From NCBI GenBank assembly GCA_002722095.1, contig PBKG01000024.1, positions 278,165 through 342,164 of the forward strand: DNA of 64,000 bases. The letters are read 5' to 3'. How positions within the stretch are numbered: the stretch's first letter is position 1; each line of letters begins with the position of its first letter. The notes beneath the pieces were generated by a model that saw only the letters and a list, made by a program, of their open reading frames with translations, was not told the DNA's origin and searched no databases. The stretch is from Rhodospirillaceae bacterium (GTDB taxonomy: Bacteria; Pseudomonadota; Alphaproteobacteria; UBA8366). The position numbers and the translations under genes are program-made. This document shows, one piece after another, positions 17,428 through 26,925 of this stretch.

Positions 17428-18513
17428 ATGGAAAAACCGAAAATATTCGTCTTTGCGCCGGATACGGAAAAGCGAGCCGGTGACACCTACGTCAAATTGG
17501 AAGAAGCGGGTTGCGAGTTGGCGATCGGGAGCCAGGACTGGCGGACCCCTGGCTTGGACGCCACCGAAATACAACATGAGATGGCGCAAGGAGCGGACGC
17601 CTATATGGGAACGTCGAACCGATCAAATCCAGTGACCCGCGAATTGATGGAAGCATCTCCTGATTTGCGCATCGTTGCCAAATATTCGATCGGCGTCGAC
17701 GACGTCGACGTACAAGCCGCGACCGATCTCGGCATTATCGTCACCCACGGACCCACGGAAGCGAACTGGGGCGGCGTTGCCGAAGGAACCATCGCGATGA
17801 TTCTGGCCGTGCTGAAAAAAACCCGCGAGCGAGATGAATATATGAAGCAAGGCGAATGGCGGCATCCGGCGCATCAAGGTCGCTATCTCGGCTACCGCCA
17901 AGACGGCAATGAAGGCATCACCATCGGCATCGTGGGCCTCGGACGCATCGGACGGCGGGTCTGCGATCTTCTGGCGCCGTGGCGGGTACGGTTACTCGCC
18001 TACGACCCTTATGTGAGGAAGGCGGACTTCAACATTCACAACGCCCAAGAGACCGATTTCGACACGCTGCTTGCGGAATCCGACGTTGTGAGCATGCATG
18101 TGATCCATACGGAAGAAACCGACAAGATGATTAACGCCGAGACGCTGGCGAAAATGAAACCGTCGGCGATATTGGTCAACACCGCCCGCGGCGCGGTCGT
18201 AGACGAGGCGGCGGTCGTCGAGGCCTTGGAAAATGACACGATTGCATCGGCCGCGCTGGACGCGTTCGCCGATGAACCGCTATCGCCGGAGTCACCGCTT
18301 CTGAAACTCGGTCATAAAGTGCTTCTATCACCCCATGCGGTGCAGAATAACGTGGAACCCGGCATCCGGGCCGGCATCGGCTGGGCGCGAGACGGCGTGC
18401 TGAAAGCACTTGCCGGCGAGGTGCCCGACCACGTTTACAATCCGGAAGTCCTTCCCCGCTGGCGCGAACGCTTCGAAGGCAAAAAGTTCCAGCTCTGGCC
18501 GGCCAACCGATAG
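17428..18513 (+). CDS. D-isomer-specific 2-hydroxyacid dehydrogenase
   Basis: This 361-residue NAD(P)-dependent enzyme belongs to the PGDH/glyoxylate reductase family. The Rossmann loop GLGRIG is at 170-175, and the catalytic Arg-Glu-His set is complete: R254 (NTARGAVVDE), E283 (ADEP) and H303 (SPHA). The N-terminal substrate domain has KYSIGVDDVD. A GGAGGG site precedes the ATG. The 35-residue longer middle section (WRHPAHQGRYLGYRQ) is characteristic of a less-studied branch, so the exact 2-oxo acid is open. It may share a transcript with the CaiB/BaiF gene 62 bases downstream. Confidence 0.88.
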   Translation: MEKPKIFVFAPDTEKRAGDTYVKLEEAGCELAIGSQDWRTPGLDATEIQHEMAQGADAYMGTSNRSNPVTRELMEASPDLRIVAKYSIGVDDVDVQAATDLGIIVTHGPTEANWGGVAEGTIAMILAVLKKTRERDEYMKQGEWRHPAHQGRYLGYRQDGNEGITIGIVGLGRIGRRVCDLLAPWRVRLLAYDPYVRKADFNIHNAQETDFDTLLAESDVVSMHVIHTEETDKMINAETLAKMKPSAILVNTARGAVVDEAAVVEALENDTIASAALDAFADEPLSPESPLLKLGHKVLLSPHAVQNNVEPGIRAGIGWARDGVLKALAGEVPDHVYNPEVLPRWRERFEGKKFQLWPANR

Positions 18514-18575
18514 GGAGCGGTCGGATTTCGGATTTGTTTCCAGAAATAGGCGTGCTTTCGATTTATCAATAGCAA

Positions 18576-20765
18576 ATGCTGAACGGATTAAACGTACTTC
18601 AACTTGGACCCGGCCTTGCGGCAGCTGTCGCGGGCCGGTCGTTTGCCGATTTGGGTGCGGACGTTCGTTGTCTAGCCGCAACCCATACGACACCGCTTTC
18701 CGCCTGGCTCGATCAACCCAAAACGAGTATCGGCGATTCCATCGAGGCTGATCTGTTGCAACAGGCGGTAGCGGCAGCCGAGCTGATCCTTTGTGAAGGC
18801 GGGCCTGCGGCGCTACGCGATGCTGGCTGCGATCCCGAAACGTTAGGGTCTCTCAATCAGGACGCGGTCATCGTTGCTATCAGCCCGTTCGGCCAAAGCG
18901 GCCCACGCGCCGACGAACCGGCCACCGACCTGACTTTGTTTTGCGCCAGCGGTATTGCACGGATGCTTACCGGACAAGTGGACGACATTGCCGAACCACC
19001 GACACGCGCCGTGGGCCAACAATCCGCTTTCATTGGTGGATTGGCGGGCGCGGCAGCGGGAATGCATGGGCTCTTGGCAGGCAAATCAGGAACCGTCATC
19101 GACGTTTCGATCCAGGAGGCGCTTGCAACGATTGCAATTCGCGAGCTGAGCCGCGCCAGCTTGAACGAAAAGCCATGGACCCGCAAAAGGCTCACCGACG
19201 GGAACGGAGCGACGGTGACAATTTTACCGGCGAGCGACGGCTATGTAGCGATTTCGCCGCGCGAGGAACACCAGTGGAAGGCTTGGGTCGCCGCCATGGG
19301 CTCGCCAGCATGGGCGGCCGAAGACCGATTTAAGACCAAGCCTGACAGGGTCGAGAACTGGGATGAGCTGCATTCCTTAATGTCCGATTGGTCACGTCCC
19401 CAAGACAAACAATCCATCGCCGATATTGCCCAGGCTGCACACGTACCTTCGTTTCCGCTCATGGAACTCGCCGAGCACCTGGATGCGGAGCAACTGGACC
19501 ATCGCAATTTCTTTCGTTCGTTCTCACTAGATGGCAAGTCGCTCAAAGCACCGGGGCCAGCATATGGCCTGCCAGACGAAGCGGAAGACCACAAGCTTAC
19601 CAAGGCACCTGCGGAGGCCCGTGACATGCCCCTATCCGGCATACGCGTGCTCGATTTTAGCTGGGTGATCGCGGGACCCACCACGACACGCTATTTGGCC
19701 GCCTTGGGGGCCGACGTGATTAAGGTGGAAGCGCCGGGGGCCGGCGATCCGAGCCGGCGCAATGTCCTGCACACGGTTTTGGGTCAAGGAAAGCGCGGCA
19801 TCATTCTGAATTTGAAATCTCCCGAAGCAGCCGAAACTGCGCGTAAACTTGCTGCCAAGTCGGATATCCTAATAGAGAATTTCGGAACCGGCGTAATGGA
19901 ACGGTTCGGCTTGGGCGCCGACGAACTGCGTCGCATAAATCCGAAGCTGGTTTACATTTCCGCATCGGGGATGGGGCGTACCGGACCACAGGCAAAAGCT
20001 GTCGCCTACGGCACCTTGTTGCAATGCTATGCGGGTTTCGCTGGTCTCAATCGTCAGCCCGACACCCCACCTCGCGTCGGAATTGCCTGGCTCGATCCGA
20101 TGTGTGCTCTCAAACTCACTTTCGCGGCAGCGGCAGGACTTTGGCAGCGAGACCGCACCGCCCACGGGGCACGTATCGATTTCTCGATGCTGGAAGCGAT
20201 GCTGTGGACGATGGCCGAGCCGGGCCTAAAGACGCAGCGCAGCGCAGAACTTTTGCCGATGGGCAATTTGTCGGACGTATTCGCACCACACGGCATTTTT
20301 CCGACCGACGGCGGTAGCGACGCGGACCGGTGGATTGCTATCGCGGTGACTACAGATGGCCAATGGCAGGCCCTATGCACGGTCGTACCGGGGCTCTCGC
20401 AATGGAAAGAGGCGGACCTGAGTTTACGACGCGCCAAAAACGCCGAGATCGAGAGCATCATTGCCGAGTGGACTCGGCCTCAAGAAGCGGAAGTCGCCGC
20501 ACGCGCTCTAACCGGTGTCGGCATCCCGGCCGCATCGTTGGCCACCATGATGGACCTAGCTGGTTGCGAACATCTAGAAGCCAGAGGTTTTTGGGAAAAA
20601 ACCGAGGCCGGCCGCCTGCCCGGCTTGCCATGGCAATCGAATTTGGGCCGTTGCAATAGCCTTGCGCCCGGTCACGGCGCCGACACAGACACGGTGTTGA
20701 ACGAGGTTCTCGGTATGGACGACGCGGAAATTTCGGCGCTGCGCGAGGCCGGTGCACTCGGCTAA
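18576..20765 (+). CDS. Tandem-domain CaiB/BaiF family III CoA-transferase
   Basis: This 729-residue chain consists of two family III CoA-transferase units. Unit 1 (residues 1 to about 340) starts LNGLNVLQLGPGLAAAVAG and is shortened: it lacks the GKRGIILNLKSP-type CoA-binding segment. Unit 2 (from about 352) starts LSGIRVLDFSWVIAGPTTT and has that segment plus ENFGTGVMERFGLG. At the position of the catalytic Asp of formyl-CoA transferase, both units carry Glu (VSIQEAL at E181; FSMLEAM). Family members move CoA between carboxylic acids or epimerise CoA esters; the usual dimer interlock may be replaced here by the fused halves. It ends convergently 11 bases from a crotonase gene. Confidence 0.87.
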   Translation: MLNGLNVLQLGPGLAAAVAGRSFADLGADVRCLAATHTTPLSAWLDQPKTSIGDSIEADLLQQAVAAAELILCEGGPAALRDAGCDPETLGSLNQDAVIVAISPFGQSGPRADEPATDLTLFCASGIARMLTGQVDDIAEPPTRAVGQQSAFIGGLAGAAAGMHGLLAGKSGTVIDVSIQEALATIAIRELSRASLNEKPWTRKRLTDGNGATVTILPASDGYVAISPREEHQWKAWVAAMGSPAWAAEDRFKTKPDRVENWDELHSLMSDWSRPQDKQSIADIAQAAHVPSFPLMELAEHLDAEQLDHRNFFRSFSLDGKSLKAPGPAYGLPDEAEDHKLTKAPAEARDMPLSGIRVLDFSWVIAGPTTTRYLAALGADVIKVEAPGAGDPSRRNVLHTVLGQGKRGIILNLKSPEAAETARKLAAKSDILIENFGTGVMERFGLGADELRRINPKLVYISASGMGRTGPQAKAVAYGTLLQCYAGFAGLNRQPDTPPRVGIAWLDPMCALKLTFAAAAGLWQRDRTAHGARIDFSMLEAMLWTMAEPGLKTQRSAELLPMGNLSDVFAPHGIFPTDGGSDADRWIAIAVTTDGQWQALCTVVPGLSQWKEADLSLRRAKNAEIESIIAEWTRPQEAEVAARALTGVGIPAASLATMMDLAGCEHLEARGFWEKTEAGRLPGLPWQSNLGRCNSLAPGHGADTDTVLNEVLGMDDAEISALREAGALG

Positions 20766-20776
20766 CCGCCCCCGGC

Positions 20777-21694
20777 TTAAAATTCTCGGCTGCGATAAAT
20801 CTCGTCGAGCCTCTCGATATCCTCTTCGGCAACCTCGGCGAATTCCTCGCCGCGCTTTCTGAGCGCACCGGTGAAATTCGGCTCGCGCTTTTCTTTGAAA
20901 GCCTCGCGACCTTCCTGACCGTCGACCGTGTTTTGGATCAACATCGAATTGATCAAGGTCTGGACCTGCCAAGCCTGATCGGTCGGCATTTCGCCGAAGC
21001 GTATGACGAATTCCTTCATCATCCGCGTCGCCACCGGCGGCATTTTGACGATGTGCCGCGCTATCTCTTCGGCCCGTTCGAGCAACTTCTCGTGGGGGAC
21101 AACTTCATTGATCAGACCAATTCGGAGCGCTTCCTCCGCATCGAACGGTTCGTCGGTGAGGAGGATTTTCATCGCATCTACGTAGCGCAGCTGCTTGGTC
21201 AGCAATGTCGCGCCGGGGCCGTTACCCAGCCACCCCTGACTCAACAACGCAAACTTGAAACGCGCATGTTCGGCGCTGGCAATCCTGATATCGGTCGATG
21301 CGAGCAGTATGTAGAGGCCAGCGCCCGCAGCCCAGCCGTTCACGGCGGCAATCACCGGTTTCCAGACCCGTGGGTAATGATCCCCCATCCGGCCGTCAGC
21401 TCCGGTTTTCGTGCCGGCGACGGTGCCTCCCAGCGGCCAGAACATACGCTGGGTTTTGAGATATTCGCGCTCTTCCTCGCTCATGTCCGGCCGGGGCGCG
21501 AGATTGTGGCCGCCGCAGAAATGACGGTCGCCGGTGCCGGTGAGGATCGCGCATCGGATATCGCGATCCTCCCAGACATCGGTCCAAATTTCCGAAATGG
21601 CGTCGGATGTCGTTTTGTCGAGGATATTCGCCTTCTCGACATTGTTGATGGTGATATAGCCGACCCCGTCGCGCTTTTCGTACTCGATCGTCAT
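20777..21694 (-). CDS. Enoyl-CoA hydratase/isomerase family protein
   Basis: This 305-residue crotonase-fold protein has oxyanion-hole segment FCGGHNL (59-65) and NGWAAGAGLYIL (119-130). In the classical hydratase, Glu residues follow these segments at two places; here the aligned stretches read GAGLYIL and FALLSQGWLGNGPG, so neither Glu is obvious and simple hydration is doubtful. An extra C-terminal acidic helix after residue 265 lengthens it beyond the usual 260. GGAGAG precedes the ATG at 21694. The next gene upstream on the same strand is the PrpF homologue, 107 bases away. Confidence 0.84.
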   Translation of the reverse strand: MTIEYEKRDGVGYITINNVEKANILDKTTSDAISEIWTDVWEDRDIRCAILTGTGDRHFCGGHNLAPRPDMSEEEREYLKTQRMFWPLGGTVAGTKTGADGRMGDHYPRVWKPVIAAVNGWAAGAGLYILLASTDIRIASAEHARFKFALLSQGWLGNGPGATLLTKQLRYVDAMKILLTDEPFDAEEALRIGLINEVVPHEKLLERAEEIARHIVKMPPVATRMMKEFVIRFGEMPTDQAWQVQTLINSMLIQNTVDGQEGREAFKEKREPNFTGALRKRGEEFAEVAEEDIERLDEIYRSREF

Positions 21695-21801
21695 TTTCTA
21701 CTCTCCGTTGGTTCCGGCCAATTCACCGAATTGGACACGCTATGGGATTTTGTGTTTGCGGTTAGTTCTGTGGTTGCCGCTCTGGCGGCGACTGCATTCA
21801 A

Positions 21802-23001
21802 TTACTCCGCAGCCGCTCCGAGCTCTTCTTGATAACGTATGAAATTCGGAACTTTGGATGCGGGCAAGAAAACATTACCTTCGAACAGGCGGCGCTGCGT
21901 CCGGTAGAAAGTGACCGATTTCGCATGAAATTTATCGTCCTTGTTCTCCACGTCAGCGGCGATTACCAGCACGCCCGATGGCTGAATAATCCGGATATCC
22001 TCGGTGGGATCGTTGGTCCTGCGAGCAACACGATTGACCACTGTGCCCGTGATACGCGTTGCAACGGCGGTCGAGATCGACCGCGTGCCAGGTAAAGCGC
22101 GATGCACATTCCCCGAAGAGACGATGCGGCAGACGAAATCGCCTTCCTCCGCGGAAATCGTTTCGCCAGTTAATATCTTGGAGTCCTGCGCCGGCGCGAC
22201 AAACCCCGGAGAAATGGCAGTCGGTTTTGCGGCAACCTCCTCGACCGTCTCTGCGAGGCCCGCGAGCACGCCGGCATGGCAACGGATCGCTTCGAGCTTC
22301 GCCATCACGTCGGTCATGGCATCGATATCGGCGGGAAGTTCCGTGCCCACCAGACCAAGGACAGGCGCATCGACAAAAACCGCAGGGTTTGCCGCGTCCA
22401 CAATCGAAACCTCGATTTCACCCAGCCCGGGCACGTTCAGCGTATCCATCACATTGCCGGTGGGAAGTAGCTTCCCGGTGCCGGCACCGCCTGGATCCAT
22501 GAAATCCAACCGCACCTTGTTGCCCAGATCCGCGACGCCAGGCATCAGGTAATCACCGTCGATCCCCGCGAAGCCTTCATCCATGTCGAACTGTGAAACG
22601 ATGATTTTATTCGTGTTGGTATTGTGAATCCGCACCTTGGCCATATCGCCGTCGGCCGTGACAAAACCCTCATCGACCGCAAACGGGCCCATGGCGCCAG
22701 ACATATTTCCGCAATTGCCGTTTAAGCTGACCGTTTCGTTACGCACTCCGATTTGCGCAAAGGTGTAATCGATATCCGCGTCCTCGCGGCTCGACGGCCC
22801 GACCACGCAAACCTTGGAGAGCGACGAAATTCCGCCCCCCATTCCATTCAGTTGCCGCCCGAATGGGTCAGGGCTGCCGTGCGCCGCGAGAAAAATTTCC
22901 GGCCAAAGCGAACGGTCTTCGGGCAAATCCTGTTCCTTAAACACAATCGCATTCGACGTGCCGCCTCGCATGAAAACGGCTGGGATTTTGAGTTGCTTCA
23001 T
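21802..23001 (-). CDS. PrpF-family isomerase (methylaconitate / oxalomesaconate type)
   Basis: This 399-residue protein starts like PrpF (IPAVFMRGGTSNAIVF) and has LSKVCVVGPS with K63 and NGNCGNMSGAMGPFAVDEG with C97, the residues matching the lysine and cysteine used for allylic proton shifts. Family members include 2-methylaconitate isomerase and 4-oxalomesaconate tautomerases (GalD, LigU). No prpC, acnD or protocatechuate genes are nearby, so the methylcitrate role is not supported; a dicarboxylate tautomerase in an aromatic or tricarboxylate route is possible. It is divergent from the MaoC-like gene. Confidence 0.86.
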   Translation of the reverse strand: MKQLKIPAVFMRGGTSNAIVFKEQDLPEDRSLWPEIFLAAHGSPDPFGRQLNGMGGGISSLSKVCVVGPSSREDADIDYTFAQIGVRNETVSLNGNCGNMSGAMGPFAVDEGFVTADGDMAKVRIHNTNTNKIIVSQFDMDEGFAGIDGDYLMPGVADLGNKVRLDFMDPGGAGTGKLLPTGNVMDTLNVPGLGEIEVSIVDAANPAVFVDAPVLGLVGTELPADIDAMTDVMAKLEAIRCHAGVLAGLAETVEEVAAKPTAISPGFVAPAQDSKILTGETISAEEGDFVCRIVSSGNVHRALPGTRSISTAVATRITGTVVNRVARRTNDPTEDIRIIQPSGVLVIAADVENKDDKFHAKSVTFYRTQRRLFEGNVFLPASKVPNFIRYQEELGAAAE

Positions 23002-23199
23002 GGCGCGGGTGCCCTCGCTCTATAAAATGCCGCCAGCCCAAGCGGCTACGATTTATTCGCCCAACTATATCATTCTTCTCCGTGCGCTAATATGGAGCTA
23101 CAGGCAGCTCATGCCGCTCCACCACTTCCCATACCGGATTGGCGTCACGCCTTCCAACGGCTAGGTTTGGCGCTAAATTTTATTGAACGAGGTAATCCC

Positions 23200-24162
23200 A
23201 TGAGTATGGCGGAAACAGATTCACACAATTCCTATAACCTGGAAACGCTTGCCGCCGTGGGCTTTCCGGTGATCAACTACGACATTCTCGATATCGGCCG
23301 CGAGTTCCGCTCAGACGATCAGCTAATTCGGCCCGAAGACGTGGAGGCCTATGCCTACGCCGTCGACGATTACGACCCCTTCTTCTTTCATCCTGGCCCG
23401 TGGGGGGAGCCCGTAGCGCATCCGACGTTCCTGGCCAATCAGGCATTGTTTCTGCGTCATAATCATTTCGTGGTACCCGCGGGGCTTCACGCGCGGATGA
23501 TCTATGACTTTGCGGCACCTTTACGGCTTGGCAAGCGGGCACGGACCGTTGGCACGCTGGCGGACAAGTATCTGCGACGCGACAAGCCCTACATGGTCAC
23601 GGAATACCGAACCGAGACCGAGGATGGACAAGCGCTCGTCTCGGGCCGTTTTGTCCAAATGATTTTCAAGGACGAGACGGTCCCCGCATCCGGCACCAGC
23701 CGCAAGCCGGAACCCGAACCGCCCACTTTCGATGCCATCATCGAAAAAGCGGAAGGACGCGGCGGCGAACTCGAGGTAGGGCAATCGCTGGCGCCGATTA
23801 CGCGAACTTTAGCGCAGCGCCAAATCGATATTTATTCCGGTGTCAGGCCGCTATCCATCCATACCGACCCGGATTGGGCCAAAGCCAAAGGCTTCCACAC
23901 GACGATCGCTCAGGGAATGATGAGCACCGCCTACGTTTCGGCGCTGATGACACAAAGCGTCGGCGAGGGTTTCGTGGTTGGCGGCAGTATGGATTGTAAA
24001 TTTCTGCGCCCGGTATTCTGCGGCGATACTTTGACCATATCCGGCACCGTCGAAGGCTTCACCCGCGAAGAAGACCGAATTCGCGTCCATGTCACCGTCG
24101 CGGCACATAACCAAAATGGCGAGCAGACCATGGCCGGAACCAGCAGCGGGCTCTGTTACTGA
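23200..24162 (+). CDS. MaoC-like double hotdog protein with altered active site
   Basis: From the ATG at 23200 (GAACGAGGT ahead) the protein has 320 residues: an N-terminal hotdog unit (residues 30-150) and a C-terminal MaoC-like unit (185-320). The hydratase motif is changed. Where (R)-hydratases read SGDxNPIHxD, this protein reads GVRPLSIHTDPDWA, keeping His but not the catalytic Asp, and IAHG is IAQG. It may be a dehydratase of a special branch or a non-catalytic binding protein. A longer frame begins at 23092 but lacks a ribosome-binding site. Neighbouring genes handle CoA esters and 2-oxoglutarate-dependent oxidation. Confidence 0.8.
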   Translation: MSMAETDSHNSYNLETLAAVGFPVINYDILDIGREFRSDDQLIRPEDVEAYAYAVDDYDPFFFHPGPWGEPVAHPTFLANQALFLRHNHFVVPAGLHARMIYDFAAPLRLGKRARTVGTLADKYLRRDKPYMVTEYRTETEDGQALVSGRFVQMIFKDETVPASGTSRKPEPEPPTFDAIIEKAEGRGGELEVGQSLAPITRTLAQRQIDIYSGVRPLSIHTDPDWAKAKGFHTTIAQGMMSTAYVSALMTQSVGEGFVVGGSMDCKFLRPVFCGDTLTISGTVEGFTREEDRIRVHVTVAAHNQNGEQTMAGTSSGLCY

Positions 24163-24175
24163 CGAAACGCTTCGA

Positions 24176-25003
24176 TCAAAAAGGCTTATCGCCTTCGATC
24201 ATGGTCCGATGCATGTGCCGAACGTATTTCGGGTCGTTTATGCGCGACAGATCAGCTTTGTGCGCCGTGCAGCGGTTGTCCCAAAAGGTCAGATCGCCTT
24301 GCACCCACCGGTGCACATAAACGAATTCTTCCTGGAAGCAGTGGGCGAAGAGGCGTTCGAGAATTTCCTCTCCTTCATCTTCGGGCAGACCCTCAATTGC
24401 GACCGTTTGTTGTTGGCTCACGAAGAGTGATTTTCTTCCGGTTTCGGGATGGGTCCGAACGAGTGGGTGTTGTTGCATTGCCTGCCGTTGCTCCGCATTC
24501 GGTTTACCGCCTTGGGCGCGGCTGTTCATAAAAATACCCTTCCGCCCTTCGACAGCGCGGCCCAGGTCGGACGGCAGAGCGTCATAAGCGGCCCGCAGAT
24601 TGGCGAAGGAAGTATCTCCGCCGTCGTCGGGAACTTCGATGGCAAAAAGCATCGTCCCGAGCGCCGGTCGCTCCCGGTAGCAGTGATCGGAATGCCATTG
24701 AGGCCCGGCATCGGCGACGCCGATAAACTCACCCTTTTCCCGTCTGGTGGAAATCATGGTCACGCACGGATGTCCCGGAACCGCCGCCTGGGTGAGCGAA
24801 TACTCGATGAGCGGGCCAAACCGTCGGGCGAAAAGACTCTGCTGCGACGGCGAAAGGCTCTGATCTCGGAATACGATGACGAGATGTTCTAGATGCGCTC
24901 GATGCAGTTCGGAAAAATCCTCATCATTCATGGCTGCGCCGAGATCGAAGCCAATGATCTCGGCACCAAGAACGTCAGATAAGGGGCGAACTTCAAATTT
25001 CAT
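24176..25003 (-). CDS. TauD/TfdA-family Fe(II)/2-oxoglutarate dioxygenase (copy 2)
   Basis: This 275-residue protein has the iron ligands in QWHSDHCY and WDNRCTAHKAD, and the arginine region HRTMIEGDKPF at the C-terminus. It shares the end motif (HRTxIxGDKPF) with copies 5 and 6, more than with copies 1 and 3. It is transcribed leftward with the alpha/beta hydrolase 55 bases upstream and converges with the MaoC-like gene 13 bases away. The ATG at 25003 has only a weak Shine-Dalgarno. The substrate is unknown; the family covers taurine, alkyl sulfates, aryloxyacetates and several amino acids. Confidence 0.87.
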   Translation of the reverse strand: MKFEVRPLSDVLGAEIIGFDLGAAMNDEDFSELHRAHLEHLVIVFRDQSLSPSQQSLFARRFGPLIEYSLTQAAVPGHPCVTMISTRREKGEFIGVADAGPQWHSDHCYRERPALGTMLFAIEVPDDGGDTSFANLRAAYDALPSDLGRAVEGRKGIFMNSRAQGGKPNAEQRQAMQQHPLVRTHPETGRKSLFVSQQQTVAIEGLPEDEGEEILERLFAHCFQEEFVYVHRWVQGDLTFWDNRCTAHKADLSRINDPKYVRHMHRTMIEGDKPF

Positions 25004-25058
25004 GATCGATCTTCATTAATCGATCGCCTGAACCGAAGCCGGAAAACCGGCGTATCGG

Positions 25059-25904
25059 TCACTTGCCCCGCGGACGCCATTTTTTCGCTTCCACCTCGGC
25101 GAAGAAACTTTCCGTCAGGCGTTGGAAAAGCTCTGGCTCTTCCAGATTCACTAGATGGCCGGTCGCGGGCACGACCGATAGCTGTACCGCTGGGCTGACC
25201 TGTTTCATGAATAGGCTTGCATCGAGAGCGCTGGGATCCTCGTCACCTGCGATCACATGGGCGGGGGTTTTCATCGCCTGAAGAGGCTTTTTCATCCCAA
25301 AGAGAGACCTGCGGGGCGCCATTACCCGGCGCGTGATATGGGCACAGCCCTGCGCTGAATGTTGCATGAAACGTTCGCAAAAGTCGTCGAACACTCGAGG
25401 GTTTTTACGCTTAAGCCGCACACGATTGTCGGCCTTGCGGAGCTCTTTCAAGGCGGCGGACAGGCCACCCTCCTCATAGAGCTTGGCGCGGGCTTCGGCC
25501 TGGCGCCGAAAAGCTGCTGCATTACGTGGATCGGCACCGCTGCCGATTCCGATCATAGTCAGCGACATGGCCATACGCGGATATTTCAGGCCAAAATCCA
25601 GCGTCGTGCGCGAGCCCATAGAACAGCCGACAATATGCGCTTTCTTTACCTTGAGGTGGCGCATAACGACGGCCACATCCTCCACCGCAAGGCGTTGGGA
25701 GTAGCGAGATGGCGACGCCGGTACGTCCGACGGCGGATATCCACGGGCATTAAATGCGATACACCGATAACGCCGGCTGAAATGCTGAATCTGTTTTTCC
25801 CAGCTCCACAAATCGCCAGAGAACTCGTGAACGAAAACGATCGGCGTTCCACTACCGGCTGTCTCGTAGTAAAGGCGTGCACCGTCGGACTGAATGTATG
25901 GCAT
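25059..25904 (-). CDS. Alpha/beta hydrolase
   Basis: This 281-residue cytosolic hydrolase has nucleophile elbow GCSMGS with S95, an acid in IAGDEDPSALD and the catalytic His in ATGHLVNLEEP near the C-terminus, so the triad is complete. The N-terminal strand IVFVHEFSGD gives the oxyanion region. Related enzymes hydrolyse esters and enol-lactones such as 3-oxoadipate enol-lactone; the GHLVNLE ending is common in that group. It lies between two dioxygenase genes on the same strand (55 bases before copy 2, 100 bases after copy 3), which suggests hydrolysis of an oxidised intermediate. Confidence 0.86.
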   Translation of the reverse strand: MPYIQSDGARLYYETAGSGTPIVFVHEFSGDLWSWEKQIQHFSRRYRCIAFNARGYPPSDVPASPSRYSQRLAVEDVAVVMRHLKVKKAHIVGCSMGSRTTLDFGLKYPRMAMSLTMIGIGSGADPRNAAAFRRQAEARAKLYEEGGLSAALKELRKADNRVRLKRKNPRVFDDFCERFMQHSAQGCAHITRRVMAPRRSLFGMKKPLQAMKTPAHVIAGDEDPSALDASLFMKQVSPAVQLSVVPATGHLVNLEEPELFQRLTESFFAEVEAKKWRPRGK

Positions 25905-26004
25905 GGCAAACTTGTCCTCGCTAATTGCGAAACAAGTCTACCACCTGCCCCGCCCTTGCAGCAGGTGTTTGCTTGCTGGGTTTCTCACCCACGAAACACC
26001 GAGG

Positions 26005-26874
26005 TTATGCTGGCACCGGCCCTTGGACGGTGCTGCGGCGAATGACCCTCCTGAGTGGCAGATCGTAATCGAAGCTGGCTTTGTGATTGGTGGTGATGTT
26101 GTCCCACATCAAAATGTCGCCGACCTGCCAATCATGGGCGTAAATGAATTGCGGCTGCACGATATGATCCTGGAGCTCTGCCAGTAGATCTTCATCGGAG
26201 GCACCGTCGGGATCGAGGATTTTTATCGTGTGCCCTTCGCTAAGAAATAGTGATTTTCGCCCGGACAAATGATGCGTTCGAACTAAGGGATGCACTGTCT
26301 CGATACCATTGCGTATTTGATGTTCGTTCAATTCGCCTCGTTTCAACACGCCCGCAGCTCGTTTTTTCTCGACCTGATGCGCCATGCTGTTGACGACTTT
26401 CATTCCTTCGAGCCGCTTTTTCATCTGATCCGGGAGTGCCTCGTAAGCCGCGGCCGTACTGCTAAACCGGGTACTTCCCAGCGATTTGCCGTTTTTGGCG
26501 GGTATCTCGAGCCCATATAAAATCGTGAAATGGGTTGGCTTCGGCGTATAGGCGCCATCCGAATGCCAATAGACGCCGGCATCCATATTACCGATGTGGC
26601 GGCCATTTTCGATTACGTTGGAGAGGGTATTCAGTTCGCGAAGCCCCGACACCAGAGCAAATTTAAGGTTACTCTCCCGTAAGGTGCCAAAATTCGCACT
26701 GAAGTCTCTGAACCCTGTATCGGAAAGTTCATTATTTCTTAGGAAAATTACAGAGTGCCGGAGCAACGCATCTGAGACAAACGCCACGTCATCGCTTGAA
26801 AGTGGCACCGTTGTATCGAGCCCTTTTATCTCGGCGCCTAATGGTCGGTCGCAAGTTACGAGTTCCAATGCCAC
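26005..26874 (-). CDS. TauD/TfdA-family Fe(II)/2-oxoglutarate dioxygenase (copy 3)
   Basis: This 289-residue protein is the most divergent of the six copies. It keeps the metal ligands YWHSDGAY and MWDNITTNHKAS and the arginine segment RRVIRRSTVQG, but lacks the WDNRC pattern. The start is GTG at 26874 with AAGGTGAG 8-14 bases upstream; no in-frame ATG is better placed. It starts 51 bases after the luciferase-like monooxygenase gene on the same strand, so the two oxygenases may be co-transcribed with the hydrolase and copy 2 downstream. Confidence 0.85.
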   Translation of the reverse strand: MALELVTCDRPLGAEIKGLDTTVPLSSDDVAFVSDALLRHSVIFLRNNELSDTGFRDFSANFGTLRESNLKFALVSGLRELNTLSNVIENGRHIGNMDAGVYWHSDGAYTPKPTHFTILYGLEIPAKNGKSLGSTRFSSTAAAYEALPDQMKKRLEGMKVVNSMAHQVEKKRAAGVLKRGELNEHQIRNGIETVHPLVRTHHLSGRKSLFLSEGHTIKILDPDGASDEDLLAELQDHIVQPQFIYAHDWQVGDILMWDNITTNHKASFDYDLPLRRVIRRSTVQGPVPA

Positions 26875-26925
26875 TGCATCTCACCTTTGTTTGCTTGATG
26901 GCAATGTGGTCCGCTCGGTCAGTCC

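Noticed and set aside
21802..23001. Methylcitrate-cycle PrpF
   Set aside because: No prpB, prpC or acnD gene is adjacent, so only the family is claimed.
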